NCBI RefSeq assembly: GCF_003473485.1
Contig: NC_053045.1
Coordinates: 52,680,494 to 52,744,493 of the forward strand
Direction: 5' to 3'
Origin: Medicago truncatula
Taxonomy: Eukaryota; Streptophyta; Magnoliopsida; Fabales; Fabaceae
Length of the DNA stretch: 64,000 nucleotides
Of this stretch, positions 44,201 to 56,769 are shown in pieces. The notes below the pieces were generated by a model. The model searched no databases and had not been told where the DNA came from. It was given only the letters and a program-made list of their open reading frames with translations. The position numbers and the translations under genes are program-made. Each line of letters starts with the position of its first letter. The first letter of the stretch is position 1.

Positions 44201-47200
44201 TGAAGGACTGGAATCTCTAGGGGAAAATTAAAAGGAGTAATAATAGCCACCTGCAGAACAAACCCTCACCATTGAGATTACAATACACAAGGACACGAAC
44301 GTGAATGTTAATAGTGTGCAAAAAAATATAATGATACACTTCATAAACCAGACATAGGGACACTCATTGGTAACTGCCTGAAGAATTGACATGGCACTGC
44401 TAATCTATTTTGGGGTAAAATCTTTGTTTTACTCTCAAAGGAAATTAGATACTCAAACCAAGTTCATTGATATATTGGCTTGATATACATATGGAATTGA
44501 ATTGCCGTATCAAACTGTTGTACTATGTCATACCTTAAATCAGAATCAGAGCCACATAATTATTATATATTATTAGTATTTTTTAAAAAAACTTAGATTT
44601 AATTTTTATTTTACATTTCTTACATCTTGTAGAGAGCTTAAATCAATTACTCCTAAAAACCAATGTGCTTAACCTCGAGGTAATTGACAATTTTGGAAGG
44701 TATCCATAGTGAGTGAATGACACATACTCTTATTACAGCATTCAAAACAGTATATACCAATTTAAAATTAAATAAAATCCTTACCGGACCATATGGCCAA
44801 CGGAAGCCGTGACTTTGCTGCCCAAGATGATTTCCAGGTACTGCAAAAGACCTAGCCAGGAAACGAACCTGCCAAAGAATTGTTGAAATGAAGAAAACAC
44901 AAAGAATAAATCGCCAAAGGAATAAATGAACTTTAAAATTTCATAGGTATGCATGTGAGATAACGTTATCTCTCTCTCTCTTTCTCCCCCCTCCTTGTTT
45001 TGTGTGTGCGTGTGATAAGGTTAAATTCTTCCAGGGACAGAAGAATTCAGGCTTTATTGAAAGAACTCAAGGAAATTGATAAATATCTACCAGTCAATGG
45101 TAACTATCAATTAAAGAATACCAATGCAGGTTCTTCCATCATTCTGTATCAGAAAATGATATATTCGTAATTGGGATATCACTCATTTAGCAATGGCAAG
45201 TCTTATTTTGATGTACCTGATCTCCACAGAAATTCTCTAGAAACTTTTGTGTCACATAAACTTCCGCAAAAGCCTGCTGATAACTCTTTGGAGAAACTCT
45301 CTGTATTAGCTTTGCAAAGAATTCTGAAACCTGAGGGTCATCAAGAATAAATTATGTACAGTTTCCAATTAAAGAAGAGAACAACAGGGATATAATAAGT
45401 GGCGCCTACTGTCCTACAGTAAACAGACAACATGATATCTTATCAAACTCAATAAGTAACATACAAAAAAAAATTGTGAGAGGTACCTTAGGAAGTGATA
45501 GCATTTGAGCTGCTTTAGCAGATATGTCTCCATACATAAGGTATCTGCAAAATATTTTATTATAATATTAAAAAATTCTTAGACTTCAAAAAGATGGCCA
45601 AAATAAGAATGTGAGAATTCCTATTATATTAAAATATTATACTCTAAATTTCAAAATACATACTAAAAAGTGCTTGAATCAGTCCGTTCTTAAACGAAGA
45701 AAATGATAGATTTGTGAAAGTAAAAAGTTTTGTTATACTTATTCATATCTTAGGCAGCTTAAGAATACATGATTCCAGGTATTTTAGTTACTCCTCTTTG
45801 CAGAAGTCGATTAACTGGGCCTAGAAGTTTATTCTGTAACCTGGCTTGTTTAGTCAGAAAATGTGGAAAAACATTTGAAAAGGATTGGCACTTCTTGACA
45901 CTTTGAAAACCAACCATCTGAAGATCAACTCACATTTCCATTTGAAAAGGAAAAGCGGAAAAACAAGAAATTGTAGTATTGTTTTCTGTGTAAAAACTAT
46001 TGTTTCATTAACAAAAACTGCAAAAACCTCTGGGGATAGTTTCTATATCCACCGATGAATGATCAGCAAAAAAAACTATTTTGACAATAGTCTCATATAA
46101 TAAACACACAAAGCATAGAGGTTTTCAGTGAACAATGAGGTTCCCATAAAATAAAATAAAATAAAATAAAAAATCCAACCTAGATGGCAATCATTAATCA
46201 AAGAAAACATATTTAGCTTTCTGTAACGAAATTGAAGAGGGAAGGAAGAAAATCTGCACATACCTCTCTGGTGCCTTAAAAGGATTGTGCAAACCATGCT
46301 TGGGGCAGCTGGATAAGCTTTCTACAAAGGGCTGATAAGTCAAAAAAATTGGAAAAAAATTAGTCAACATCACTGTCTTAAAGCAATTATTGAATTCCAA
46401 TCGACTCGTCTATAGCCTTCAAACTCAAATTTGTGTTTCTCCTCTTTGTTTTTCATAAAATGATGAGAACCTTGTCACACACACAGAGGTATAAGCTCTA
46501 AACTTGAACCCTTTATCGAAGCAATGGGTGTTGAGTGGTGACTGATAGGCAATGCCTTGGTCACTTAATATTCCATAGTTTGAAGAGTAAGGTGATAATA
46601 AAAGAATACATCCTTGAATATATCATGTTACGTTTTCACAAAACAGAGGTTTTTTCAGGGCTCAACAAAAGGAATATTTCAAGAAACGGACCTGAACGCC
46701 TGTTTCATCAACTTCAGCAACTTTAATAAATGGCTCTCCATTTAAAGGATCCACAATTGTATTCCAGTTTGAAGATCCAACCCATTTACCATGTACTGAA
46801 AGAGAAGACAAAACATTCAGAGTGATGGTCGTCACACAATTACACCAAGTTTGATTAAAGTTCATTTCTTTTAAACTACATTATACAGAAATTTACAATA
46901 ACACTCAGTAGAATTCAGATTTTGATGAATAAAAGAATAAATGATATTATGGGAAGAACTTTTCCTTTTCCACCATATTACAATGTCATTTTATACTTTA
47001 AAAAAAAAAAAAAAAAAACAATGTCTTTTAATAAACTTAAAATTTAGCACATTGCAGACAGAATCAAAGAAAAATAAACAGAGTAACTTTCTAACGATGT
47101 TAACCCTTCTAAATCTTCATTCATTATGACCATTCAAAATTCTGCAAAATTTAGAAGAACACCTATTAAGAAGAAAAATAACAATGGTATGTGGTGCCTA

Positions 47201-48018
47201 CCCAAGTTCAAAACTTCAGCAGGCCTTGCACCAGATATCTCTTCTGCTTCTACTGTGGCAAGTGGTATTGAACTGACAGACCTGCAAGTTAATATAAAAA
47301 AGGTACTTAGCAATCAAAAACCACATTAATACTTGTTTAAGAGACATGTAAAACCTGACATCCAATGCGAACACAAGAGTTTGCTACTTCATTTCATTAA
47401 TATTAAGACGCGATTGCAATTAGGATTACAATAATGAGCTGATGTGGCAAAGTATTAGGGTCTCATTACCCTTTAAACTCTTTAAAAGATACACCAATGA
47501 AATAAATTAATATAAACTATGTAAGAAATATATAAAATAAAAATGACAATGAAAAAAAAGACAAATCATAACAATGACATTGACAGGCATATTATGTCCT
47601 GATTGACGGTGAGTTTAGCAGAATCACGAGTGTATCACCGTAATTTTAACAAAAGTTCCGCTTTTGAGCTTCAACAAAATCACGGTGACACCTTGATTTC
47701 ATCAAACTCATGGTGATTTCAAACGTGCAAAACAATATTGGAGCATCAAACAAACTTGATCATTTCAGCGAATCAAAATTCAATTATTATTTAACTGATG
47801 ATAAAACTGGTGGCTAATTGATATAAATTCAGATCAGATTATAAGATAGAAAACATGAATTAAACAAACAAACTGAACAAGTTCAGATCTCTGTCTAAAA
47901 AATCAATAAAACACAAAAGGATAGTAACAAAATACCGAGAAAAATTGAAAGCAGGAAGAACATTGTATTTGGTAAGAGAAGAAACCCTTGAAGCTCTGGT
48001 AAGAAAATGGTTCAACAT
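41261..48018 (-). CDS. ALDH12A1: Delta-1-pyrroline-5-carboxylate dehydrogenase, mitochondrial (ALDH12A1)
   Basis: Sixteen exons on the minus strand: 48018-47936, 47281-47202, 46795-46692, 46331-46264, 45544-45487, 45330-45217, 44868-44785, 44250-44146, 43757-43644, 43369-43238, 43150-43061, 42925-42836, 42454-42245, 42130-42020, 41578-41499 and 41399-41261. They total 1662 nt, 553 residues, with all phases consistent. The enzyme oxidises P5C/glutamate semialdehyde to glutamate with NAD, the second step of proline catabolism in mitochondria. The N-terminus MLNHFLTRASRVSSLTKYN is a typical basic, Ser-rich presequence. Catalytic elements are Asn205 (TPFNFP), the NAD-binding FTGSS (278-282), Glu299 and the nucleophile Cys334 in SGQKCSA. 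The single-copy plant class 12 ALDH has this length and end. Introns carry A-run micro-insertions and an (AAAAT)n microsatellite. Confidence 0.96.
43885..43932 (+). repeat. Micro-insertion in a P5CDH intron
   Basis: ACACAACGGATTCT (43885-43898) and ACACAATGGACTCT (43919-43932) match at 12 of 14 positions and enclose about 20 bp, TTC plus a long A run and TT. Confidence 0.5.
46147..46172. repeat. (AAAAT)n microsatellite in a P5CDH intron
   Basis: About five consecutive AAAAT units lie in the intron between exons 4 and 5 of the P5CDH gene. No function is suggested. Confidence 0.8.
46981..47030 (+). repeat. Micro-insertion in a P5CDH intron
   Basis: CAATGTCATTTTA (46981-46993) is repeated as CAATGTCTTTTA at 47019-47030. 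Between lie about 25 bp, tactttt-like plus 18 A. The insert head resembles that at about 40990 (atacttt plus A run). Confidence 0.5.
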
Positions 48019-48116
48019 GATGTTGCAGGTTAAGTGTTCGTAGAAAAACCCTCAATCACTGAATTTGAGAGTGAGTGAGAGTTGTAAACTAAAAATGGAA
48101 GAGATTGTATCACAAC

Positions 48117-48125
48117 CTATTTATG
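48117..48125 (-). promoter_or_regulatory. TATA-like box of the P5CDH gene
   Basis: CATAAATAG on the minus strand lies about 100 bp upstream of the ATG at 48018. The match to TATA(A/T)A is weaker than for the other genes here. Confidence 0.4.
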
Positions 48126-50143
48126 CGTATTTTGCAAATCAAAAACATAAACGTGGTCCCTTATGTATCGGGTTTGAGAGTATCGTGTCATTATGAAATT
48201 GATTGAGATGGTATGTATCTGATTTCGGGATTGAAAATTACATGTGATCCACGTAACCTATGAGTCAGTTCATGAACAAACAAACAAATCTATTGCTGGG
48301 TCTTCCATTTGCTACATTACACGTGCACATTGTGTCATTACTGCACCATCCTATTTTTCTTTTCTTTTTTTAAAAACAAAAGATAATAATACTACTACAT
48401 GTTTTACTCAATTAATTAATTAGTTAAATTTATAGTTAATGTCTTGCTGCTTGCCCGAGTCCTCAACATTATTTGAGGAATCTTAAATAGAAATTTTATT
48501 TTTAAAAATGTAAGTTTTTAATTTTGATGAAGTAATTAATTAAATTATTTTTTTATAAAAATTTACTTATTTTGGTTGTTTAACCAATTTCACTCATGCT
48601 CTAGTTAGCATTCTACTTATAATCATACATTTTATATTTGTTGAAATTGAGCTTAATTAATTATAACAAAACTGGTTTGAGATGTGAGTATTACCCTACT
48701 TATAAATACTTATTCATACCACATTTAAATATCGATGTGAGACTTTTTAACAATGTTCATAATAAATTATAATTTTAAAGATTTTACGCTTCTTCTTTTT
48801 TCTGTCGATTAAATGACAAACATCGTCATAAATTCACTCATAAAATGGAAGAACGGGTTTGAACATGGGAGACCATGTTATTGGTTAAGTTAAGTCTTAC
48901 ATATGGTTGTGTGCTTGTTTTTTTTCTTCTGCAAATCAGGTATCCTCCGCGCAGAATTGTAGTGACTAATCTTTCAGGCCTTGTGGGATCCAAATAGGTG
49001 ACAAACTCCCTAAGAGTTGTAACATTGCTGCGCGTTTAAGGTTGAATTCGAATCCAAAACCTTAATTAAGTTAGAAGAGATTTGTGTTATCTCACCCCCA
49101 AGAGTTGTAATGTTGTTGCGTGTCCAAAACTGAATTCGAATCCAAAATCTTAATTAAGTTAGAAGAGACTTGCGTCATCTCATCTAAACGTTGATGAGTT
49201 TGTGGTCTGACCTTGTGGTCTGACCTTTTAAACTAAATAGGCTTTTAAAAAAGCCTAGGCATTCTCTATTTAAGAAGAAAGTCTGGCCTGGCCTGACATA
49301 TCGTAGGCTAGGCCGTAGGCCCCTGTAAGCTGGCCTGATCTATTCTCATCCCTAGTGATGGCCACAGGTGACTCACTTGTGTCTGTTCGTGTGAAGTGTT
49401 CCATATATAATAAAAATAAAAAATGAACTTGTATTGATGTATGACAATAAACCATATTTAGTTTTTTTGTCAAACAGTCTTGTAGATAGAAATTCACTTT
49501 TTTTAAGGTGAATAAGTGAAAAATTCAAGATTTGAACTCCGACCTTTGCGTATATAATGTAATGTTCCTATCAATTCACATGGTTTTCATTCTTTATCTA
49601 ATTAAATTTTGATGTAACATGTTTTCTTTTAATTTTCCCTTCATTTAAACCATTTAATTTATATTTCTTGTTCTTCTTTGTTGAATCATGTAATTGGTTT
49701 TATAAAATAATAGCATAAAATTTTATTTTGAACCTATATACTCCTAAATTTTTAAAAATAATAAAAAATATTCATCTAATTGATAGTGATAGTAATAAAA
49801 AAAAATAGGTTCAAAAACCTATAGATGAATATTTCTGTATAAAGTAATACAAAATTTACTATACACTTTATAAAACACTTTAAATAATTATAAGTGTACA
49901 GAAATTGCAAAAACATTTTAAACACTTTGAATAATTCATCTAAAAACCCCTAAGATAGTATTTCTGTACACTTATAATAAAATAATTTCTGTACGCATAT
50001 AAAATATTCATCTATATTTTATTACTTTATTATAAGTGTACAGAAATTGCAAAAACATTTTAAATTTACAAAAATACAAAATTTGATATGTTTATTTTAT
50101 ATGTTCTTGCGTATGTTATTGGTAATTTTTTCTCGCAAACTAA
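48126..50143. other. Gene-free interval with several repeats
   Basis: Contains the P5CDH promoter, a roughly 90-bp tandem duplication (49012-49190), and a 'gtctggcctggcctgaca' segment with a ctcatccctagtg end near 49350 that resembles a hAT-type MITE end. At 49890-50066, ttataagtgtacagaaattg occurs twice directly and partly in reverse. No gene is supported. Confidence 0.5.
49012..49190. repeat. Tandem duplication of about 90 bp
   Basis: Two adjacent copies share 'agagttgtaa', 'ttgaattcgaatccaaaa' and 'cttaattaagttagaagaga'. The copies have drifted at about one base in ten. Non-coding. Confidence 0.8.
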
Positions 50144-51747
50144 GAGCATGTTTGGCCCTACTTATTTTTCACTTCTCTTCTACTTCTAAGAAGAAGTGGG
50201 GCCAAACACAATTTTAATAAAGCTCTTAATAAAATAAGTGTCTTTTTTACAAAGAAGGAAATTCAATAAAAGTTAGTTTGAAAATAAGTTGTGAAAGGGA
50301 ACTTTATGACAACTTTTCAGAGGTGAAATACACTTCTGCAGGTTCGATTCCTGCCCAAGCCAACATATTCCTATTTTTTTATTAATTTTTGGTAAAATCC
50401 CGCCAATCCATTTTTTCCCTTTTCATGAAACCGCCAAAACTGCATAAAACCTAGTCATATATATCTCTTCCATTTCAGTGTTTTCTGCCACACCTATGCT
50501 TGCTGCCGCCGCTGACCATTGGTGCAGGTACATTTTTATATTTTATTCTTTTGATTTAAATAGATCTTGTTTAATTTTTGTCCTTTTGTTGCTTACCTTT
50601 CCTTATGCCTTTTATATGATATATTACTATACATAATTTTTATACTTTGGTTGCTTTCTCCTGTCATCAACAGATTCAAATTATGTCATTTTGTTCTTTA
50701 ATGATAATCTTGTTAAAAAGTCCATATTAAATTCAGTATATGTTTTGTCTATTAGTACTAGCTTGCTTTTTGTTTATTATATTGTTTGATTACCTATGCT
50801 TTATCTCGGTAAGTCTATTCAGTTTCTTACCTATTAGTTTTGTTAGATTTCCTTTTCTTCCATTTAGAATAAACGAATTGCAGCTCATACTAATGTCATT
50901 TTTTTAAAATTTGTTTATAGATGTCTTCTAATCAGATTGATGAGCATTCAAGAAAAGTTAAAAAAAGAAAATGCATGTTTTATAAAATACGTTATGGGGC
51001 AGCGATGATTGCATATGAATATCATATGAAGTACTTACTAAAGTAAGGTAATAGATTTCTTTATTCTCATGGATGGACTTGGGTTCGAGAAACTCTTAAC
51101 ACCCCAGGTGAAAGTTATAATATGTTTAGAATGGAAACTCATGCTGTATTGAAACTTGAAAAGTTATTAGTGAGTAAGGGATGGTTACACCCATCAAATG
51201 AAATGACATCCTTGGAGGCACTTGTTATGTTTCTTTGGAGTTGTGCGCATAGCGAGACTAATAGAAATATTCAAAAGAAACATTAATGAAGATTCGAGTT
51301 CAAATAATTTAAGAGTACAAGATGGGAGCTACATGGATAGAGCTAGAAATCGAATAGCCACTAAGTTGTTGGAAAACAAAAATCGTTCAAGTTTATGATG
51401 TGTTATGTTTCTAATATTGGATTATTTCCAAACGCTTTCAATTTAATTTATGATAATGTTTTATATAATAATTTATAAATTTTCATTTGGTCTAAAAAAA
51501 TCAGGCCTTTACAAAATTTAATTTTTTATAAAAAAAATGTCTTTTATTTTATTTATAATAATTTGTAATAAAATCTCAAAGCTCTTTTAAAAATATTTTG
51601 CCAAACAAATTTGAACTTAAAAGTACTAATTAAGTTGAAAAAAACAACAAATACCAAACAACTTTAACTTCAACTTCAAAGTTTTAATTTTCAACTTTAT
51701 TCTAAAAGTGACTTTTAGACCTAAAAAAAGTATGGCCAAACGAACCC
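50144..51747. mobile_element. Decayed PIF/Harbinger transposon
   Basis: The left end GAGCATGTTTGGCC follows TAA (50141-50143). The right end, reversed GGGTTCGTTTGGCC, is followed by TAA (51748-51750). The TAA duplication and the RRGYWYGTTTGGCC terminal repeat identify a PIF/Harbinger element of 1604 bp. Inside are pieces of its transposase on the plus strand. A tRNA T-arm-like motif (GCAGG-TTCGATT-CCTGC, 50338-50354) sits in the 5' part, origin unknown. Confidence 0.88.
50921..51398 (+). pseudogene. PIF/Harbinger transposase remnants
   Basis: From an ATG right after an AG acceptor-like site, the sequence encodes SSNQIDEHSRK and is soon interrupted by a stop. From about 51058 another frame gives the family-typical HGWTWVRETLNTPGESYNMF, METHAVLKLEKLL and LEALVMFLWSCAHSETNRNI, the helical N-terminal part of PIF/Harbinger transposases. 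At 51335-51398 a short piece (DRARNRIATKLLE) resembles the extreme C-terminus. The catalytic DDE core is deleted. The copy is inactive. Confidence 0.75.
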
Positions 51748-52525
51748 TAAGAGTACAAAAATCTTCATTTTTATTTCTAAACTCGTACGTGTGGGTGTGG
51801 CTTTGTCATGGTTCTCCTTAAAGCATCGAAATTCCTTTTTAACTTTCAACTCCAGCATAAATTGAGTTGGAAAGAAAAATCCAATCTATCTAGATGCGAG
51901 GAAAATATTTTCAAGATATTAAGTTTGTTTGCTCATGATACAGGTCAAACTACATCCATAGACATGGCTTCCACCATTCTCACATGTGATTTAGGACTTG
52001 TATATGTATTGATATATCAAGTGTGACTTAAGAAGTCTGATACTAAATGAAAATGTAATGTTCAGTAACATATAATAAGAAAGATTTTATTAAGAAATAT
52101 TTAAAAATGACATGGTAGAATAATCACCCTTAAATTTTATCAAAAAATTGTCCTGAAATTGATGTTAGTCGATAAAATTCAGTCTGGCCGGAAATCATAG
52201 GGTGGTGGGTGTTATGTATTTTTTTTTGTATAGGTTAATAAATAAGACTGAAATCTAAGGATAATTATTGAGTCATGTCATTCTTGAATCTTGATAAAAT
52301 CATTTTTGATATCTAACATTTTCTTAAAAATATAATAAGAAGACTCGTATAAAGTTACGAAGGTTTTGGATGCATGAAGATGACATTTGTAATGAGTTAG
52401 TTTAAAAAAAAAATTACAATAAATTAGACTTTTAAGTCATAAAATATGTTCACAATTACAATTTTTTTATCAAACTCAGTTAAAAAGTATTTATGTGGAC
52501 GTTTAATGCAAAAAACTATTTTTGC

Positions 52526-52571
52526 AATAAACTGGTTTACTTTCTTTTTGACAAAATAAATTGGTTTACTT
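52526..52571. repeat. Micro-insertion with 17-bp direct repeats
   Basis: AATAAACTGGTTTACTT (52526-52542) and AATAAATTGGTTTACTT (52555-52571) match at 16 of 17. They enclose 12 bp which on the minus strand read TTGTCAAAAAGA. The right repeat touches the left repeat of the next insertion. Confidence 0.6.
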
Positions 52572-52619
52572 AGATGATGACCAATTTTTTTTTTTTTGGT
52601 CAAAGATGATGACCAATTT
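52572..52619. repeat. Micro-insertion with perfect 16-bp direct repeats
   Basis: AGATGATGACCAATTT occurs at 52572-52587 and 52604-52619, identical. The 16-bp insert on the minus strand reads TTGACC plus ten A. Confidence 0.7.
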
Positions 52620-53043
52620 ATTTACAAATAAAAAATTAAAGGATTAATTTATTGTAAAATAAAATTAAAAGACTAATCTGTTATTTGTGTGGGAGATACT
52701 TAGCCTATATCTATCCGTTCATGACTTACAACTAGTATTCCAACAAACTTTACGATATGAAACTTCTCTGCAAAATCTCAAATACATCAGTACTCGTAAT
52801 CCTATTTGAAGGGCTAGCTATTTGCTTAGTTTTAACTAATCTGATGTATGTCCTCTATTATGGTCCCATCTTATGCGTCTTAAAGTACTTTCATGAGTCT
52901 AAAGTTGTTGGTCAAGGTTTGAGTCTCGAAGTATATCAGATTTGGAACTCACACTAATGTCCACTTTATGTTTTTCTTTGATACAGATATCATGTGGCTC
53001 CGCTCGAAAAAAATGTCAGGATGGACCACTAAAATAAACTATT

Positions 53044-53310
53044 GAAAAATTGTTTAAAGTCTCGCAAATTAGATCTATAATTGAATTATTTAAATTTTTT
53101 GAGTGGACCACTACACCAATTTGCGGGAATTTGGATCAACCGAAACCTAAAACCGACATAAAATTGTATAAAATCTCGCAAAATAGACCTACAATTGAAT
53201 TATTTAAATTTTCGAGTGGGCCACTGCACCACTTTGCAGGAATTTGGATCAACCAAAACATAAAACCGACACAAAATTGCATAAAATCTTGCAAAATAGA
53301 CCTATAATCG
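53044..53310. repeat. Tandem repeat of about 115 bp, 2.3 copies
   Basis: Units share 'aaatctcgcaaaatagacct', 'ttgaattatttaaatttt', 'gtggrccactrcaccantttgc' and 'gaatttggatcaac'. They start near 53050, 53165 and 53285. The third copy is partial and runs into a G/C-rich tail (cccaccccagcccattaaag, gctccgccac). Confidence 0.85.
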
Positions 53311-53849
53311 TTGATTTTTTAATTTTTCTGGATGGGCCGTGGCCCACCCCAGCCCATTAAAGGCTCCGCCACTATATATGTCAAAGATTATTATTGACTT
53401 TAAATCTAGGCATTTGGCAGCTTTTCTAACAAGAGGTTTCGATAGTTCTATCTTGAGATGAATGAGTTTGACCTCTTATCTTACATGTATCCATTTTCTA
53501 TCTCTTACGTGAAGTTCTTGCCCATTTAAGATTTAGGTTAAAAATTTGCGGCAAATCATATTGTGCGAAAGAGAAGAGGAATTATGGGAATTGTCCTATC
53601 TGATTTTCGTGCATTGGATGATGAAAACATTTGAGTTACACTGCTTATTCTTTCACGCAATATTTGTCCTAAATCGATCAACCTACTTCTTAAATTGTCA
53701 AGTGATACAGAATGAGATGAGAAAATGATGCATGTGGATTAAGTGATACATCACTACCATAACGAACATGTGTATTTTTGAAATAGAATGCGTGAAAATG
53801 GATAATTGTATATACATGTAATGAATAAATTAATGCCATATATATGAAC

Positions 53850-54518
53850 CTATGAAGACCGGGTATTTTAAAATGAAGGCGTTACTGATATTCTGTTAAT
53901 ACTCGCGAATGCGTATCCACAGAGTATCAGAATTAATTATTTTAATTTAAAATATATTTTATCGAATACTTATAAAATACTCGACATATATACACATATA
54001 TTTATAAGATACTTCACAGATACGTATCATTGAAAAAGAAGAAATTAAGGGTATAAAAATGAGACTTTGTTGTGAAAATTCAATTGAGATGTATATGATT
54101 CAATTTAAGATATAAATTACTATAATTGTTTTTCGATTAACCAATTATAAATTATGTTTTTGGTGGATGAAAGTAACGAGAGAGAGGAGATTCAATCAAC
54201 CAACATTAAACAAACTTTGTTTTGAGTTTTTTTATTGATGCATTTGTTGATATCCTAAGATATGAATGAAAATAAAATATGATTTATACGAAAACATTAC
54301 ATTTTTTTTTTAAATTATGACTTTTATGATTATATAGTATTGAAAAGTAATGAATGCTTTTTTTTTTTCAAGTATTTTACATGCATATAAATTTTATAGT
54401 ATAAATATTTTGTTAACGTGTTTTAGTGGTACCATATCCTGAATTTTAAAAATTTCACTTTTTCTCGTATCTGTATCGTAACTTACCCGCATTTGTACTA
54501 CGTTTCGAGACTTCATAG
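53850..54518. mobile_element. Probable MITE with ctatgaag ends
   Basis: The left end CTATGAAGACC and the right end, reversed, CTATGAAGTCTCG form short inverted repeats. Flanks atatgaac and atataaac are similar. Internal 'gcgtatcc', 'agatacgtatc' and 'cgtatctgtatcg' phrases are typical of a plant MITE family with this end. The family assignment is from memory. Confidence 0.45.
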
Positions 54519-54789
54519 ATATAAACCAACAGAATATAAAAGATTAATCTTATACAATTCAACAACTTAACCGACTACAAAATGTAAATTAAGCAATGAA
54601 TACTTCTAGGGTTATGCAACCTATTTCTCTTTTGGAATTTCACGTACTTTGTGGGGTGTATGAGACTTAGGTATGGTGGTATTTTTCCTTTTCTATTGTG
54701 ATGTTCGCAGTTCCGTTTTGTGTAGAAAGGCTGCGCTACCCAACACATGGTCAATATAAGGGCTAAACAAGAACTTGGACAGCGTCTAA

Positions 54790-54837
54790 GGTCTAAGCAT
54801 TTTTATTTTTTTTTAAATAAGCATGGTCCAAGCATTT
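54790..54837. repeat. Micro-insertion with 13-bp direct repeats
   Basis: GGTCTAAGCATTT (54790-54802) and GGTCCAAGCATTT (54825-54837) match at 12 of 13 and enclose a 22-bp A/T-rich insert. Confidence 0.5.
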
Positions 54838-55370
54838 CCCTATCTTTACATACACTGCACAACTTAGAAGAAGTAGCACAAAAAAAAATAAAAAAATACT
54901 ATAGCGGTGTGAAGAGGAGAAAAATAATTCAAATATATTCTTGAATACATCCAATTGAAAGTAAAAAAAAAAAATATATCAAGTAACGAATATCGAAGGT
55001 TGATAAAAGTCATATAAAACATAACATTGTAAATAGTAGACCTTAAGAATGGATAACTGTTCAATTTATTTTTTTTTGAGTTGCTTCTATTTGCAGACAT
55101 ACATTTCTTTTTAATATAACAAGGAAAATAATTTTATAAAAAGATTGAATCAAGCACAAGATGGGTAAAAGTCTAAAGGCACATGCATAGCCCAGATGGG
55201 TTACAGAAGTATTGATACCAAAATTGGTCATCTATAAAATACCTTCATTAATAGTATGAATTATGATAGTAATACAAAATCAACTTCACATTTTTTTCAA
55301 TGTCAACTGATAAAAAAAATTGCAGCGTTGATCTGGTAAAGTCGTAACAAATAAAATAATATCATGTGTT

Positions 55371-55406
55371 GAGCATTTGACTTTTTTTTTTAGAGGAGCA
55401 TTTGAC
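55371..55406. repeat. Micro-insertion with 11-bp direct repeats
   Basis: GAGCATTTGAC occurs at 55371-55381 and 55396-55406, identical. The 14-bp insert on the minus strand reads CTCT plus ten A, close to the CCCTC-A form at 14350 and 58763. Confidence 0.6.
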
Positions 55407-56717
55407 CTTTTAACAACATTAAAAAAAAAACATATGATAAACAACATGACCAATATTTATCAACAATTTTCTTTGCAATTCACATTCAAATGTATTACCA
55501 GAAGCTAACTATTTAGGGATAATATAGATATGAATATAAAGTTCTTAAATTTAAATATTATACCAATGTGCCTCTAGGTGGATATAAGTCCACTACTTCC
55601 TCTCTTTGTATCCTCATCAACCTGCCCTCAGATGTAAGGTAGATACATTCGATATTAATAGCCCTTCTGACCTTAAATGTGGCCCACCTAAGTTGGTGAC
55701 TAGGAGTCAAATAGTGGGCTCCGGAAGTTGTGTCCAAATTGCAAGACATTGGCCAACAAACCATGGCCTAAGAGGCTAGACAAATCATCAAATGACCAAT
55801 TTTGTTTTCGGGTACAATCATCAAAGGAATTTAAAAAAAGGTTTACAGATCAACATTAATTAAATATATTGCTTTTATTTAACGGAAAATTAAATATATT
55901 ACTAATAAAATAAAATGATGCAAGTAGTATTACGTATATGAGAGTAGTATAATGCAAGTAGTACTAGTATTATTACATAAGAGAATAGTGCCGTATGAAA
56001 CACTCAAATAAAAAAAATACGGCAGAGAGTTGAAAATTTTAGAAAATTAATGTTTAATGTGTAACTGTATACACACAAAATATATATTAGTCAATGCTTA
56101 TTAGGATATATTTAGAAAATTCATTCTCTCTCAAGCTTTATGTAAGGACAAAAAATTATAAGACGTCAACGGAGTTGATCCCTAGATTGTCTCTATGGAT
56201 GCTAATTAGACTATAGAAAAGAAAAAGTTGTCTATATTTTGTCACCTAATTATATCCGTTTAGAAGTACCAAGTATACAACAAGTGGACATGTATAATTG
56301 TATATTTATATATACTATGTACTAAGTTCGTGGCAAATGAAAGTTCAATATTACATATCTGTCACTTGCCAACCTACCTTAGCCTTCCTCATTTTCTAAA
56401 TCTCGATGACGCAATTGTAACGAGTTGCAAATAAATAAGTAGATATGTGATCTGTCTGTGTTTCCAAATTGAGTTTTATTAGATATTTGAATGACTAACG
56501 TTATATTATATACTCTCTTAGGTCTTTTCCATTGACCCATCTTAAATGCAGCAGCCGTTTATTTTATAAATTTCACAATTAAAATGATTCTTTTTTTTTT
56601 GGACAAAAATTGATTAAAAGATCATTTTATCACAAGACTGTGTTATCGGATTAATTATCTGACTTTGAGCTGATAAAAAAAAAAAAAATCATATTTTTCA
56701 ATAAAAGACAACTGTAT

Positions 56718-56769
56718 ATAACATGTATAGACTTTTTGTTTTTGGTGAACAAATAACATGTATAGATTT
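56718..56769. repeat. Micro-insertion with 17-bp direct repeats
   Basis: ATAACATGTATAGACTT (56718-56734) and ATAACATGTATAGATTT (56753-56769) match at 16 of 17. The 18-bp insert on the minus strand reads TTGTTCACCAAAAACAAA, similar to the CACCACCAAAAA end of the tRNA-derived retroposons. Confidence 0.65.

Larger units (their letters stand above)
51748..53043. other. Gene-free interval with two adjacent micro-insertions
   Basis: AT-rich DNA without a recognisable gene. The only structured parts are the direct-repeat micro-insertions at 52526-52571 and 52572-52619. Confidence 0.5.

Noticed and set aside
47580-47760. Possible inverted-repeat element in P5CDH intron 1
   Set aside because: The 'cacggtga' phrases repeat in both directions but do not form a defined pair of ends.
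55558-55764. Minus-strand frame of 68 codons ending EEVVDLYPPRGTLV
   Set aside because: No start context, splice partners or recognised domain; a short chance frame cannot be excluded.
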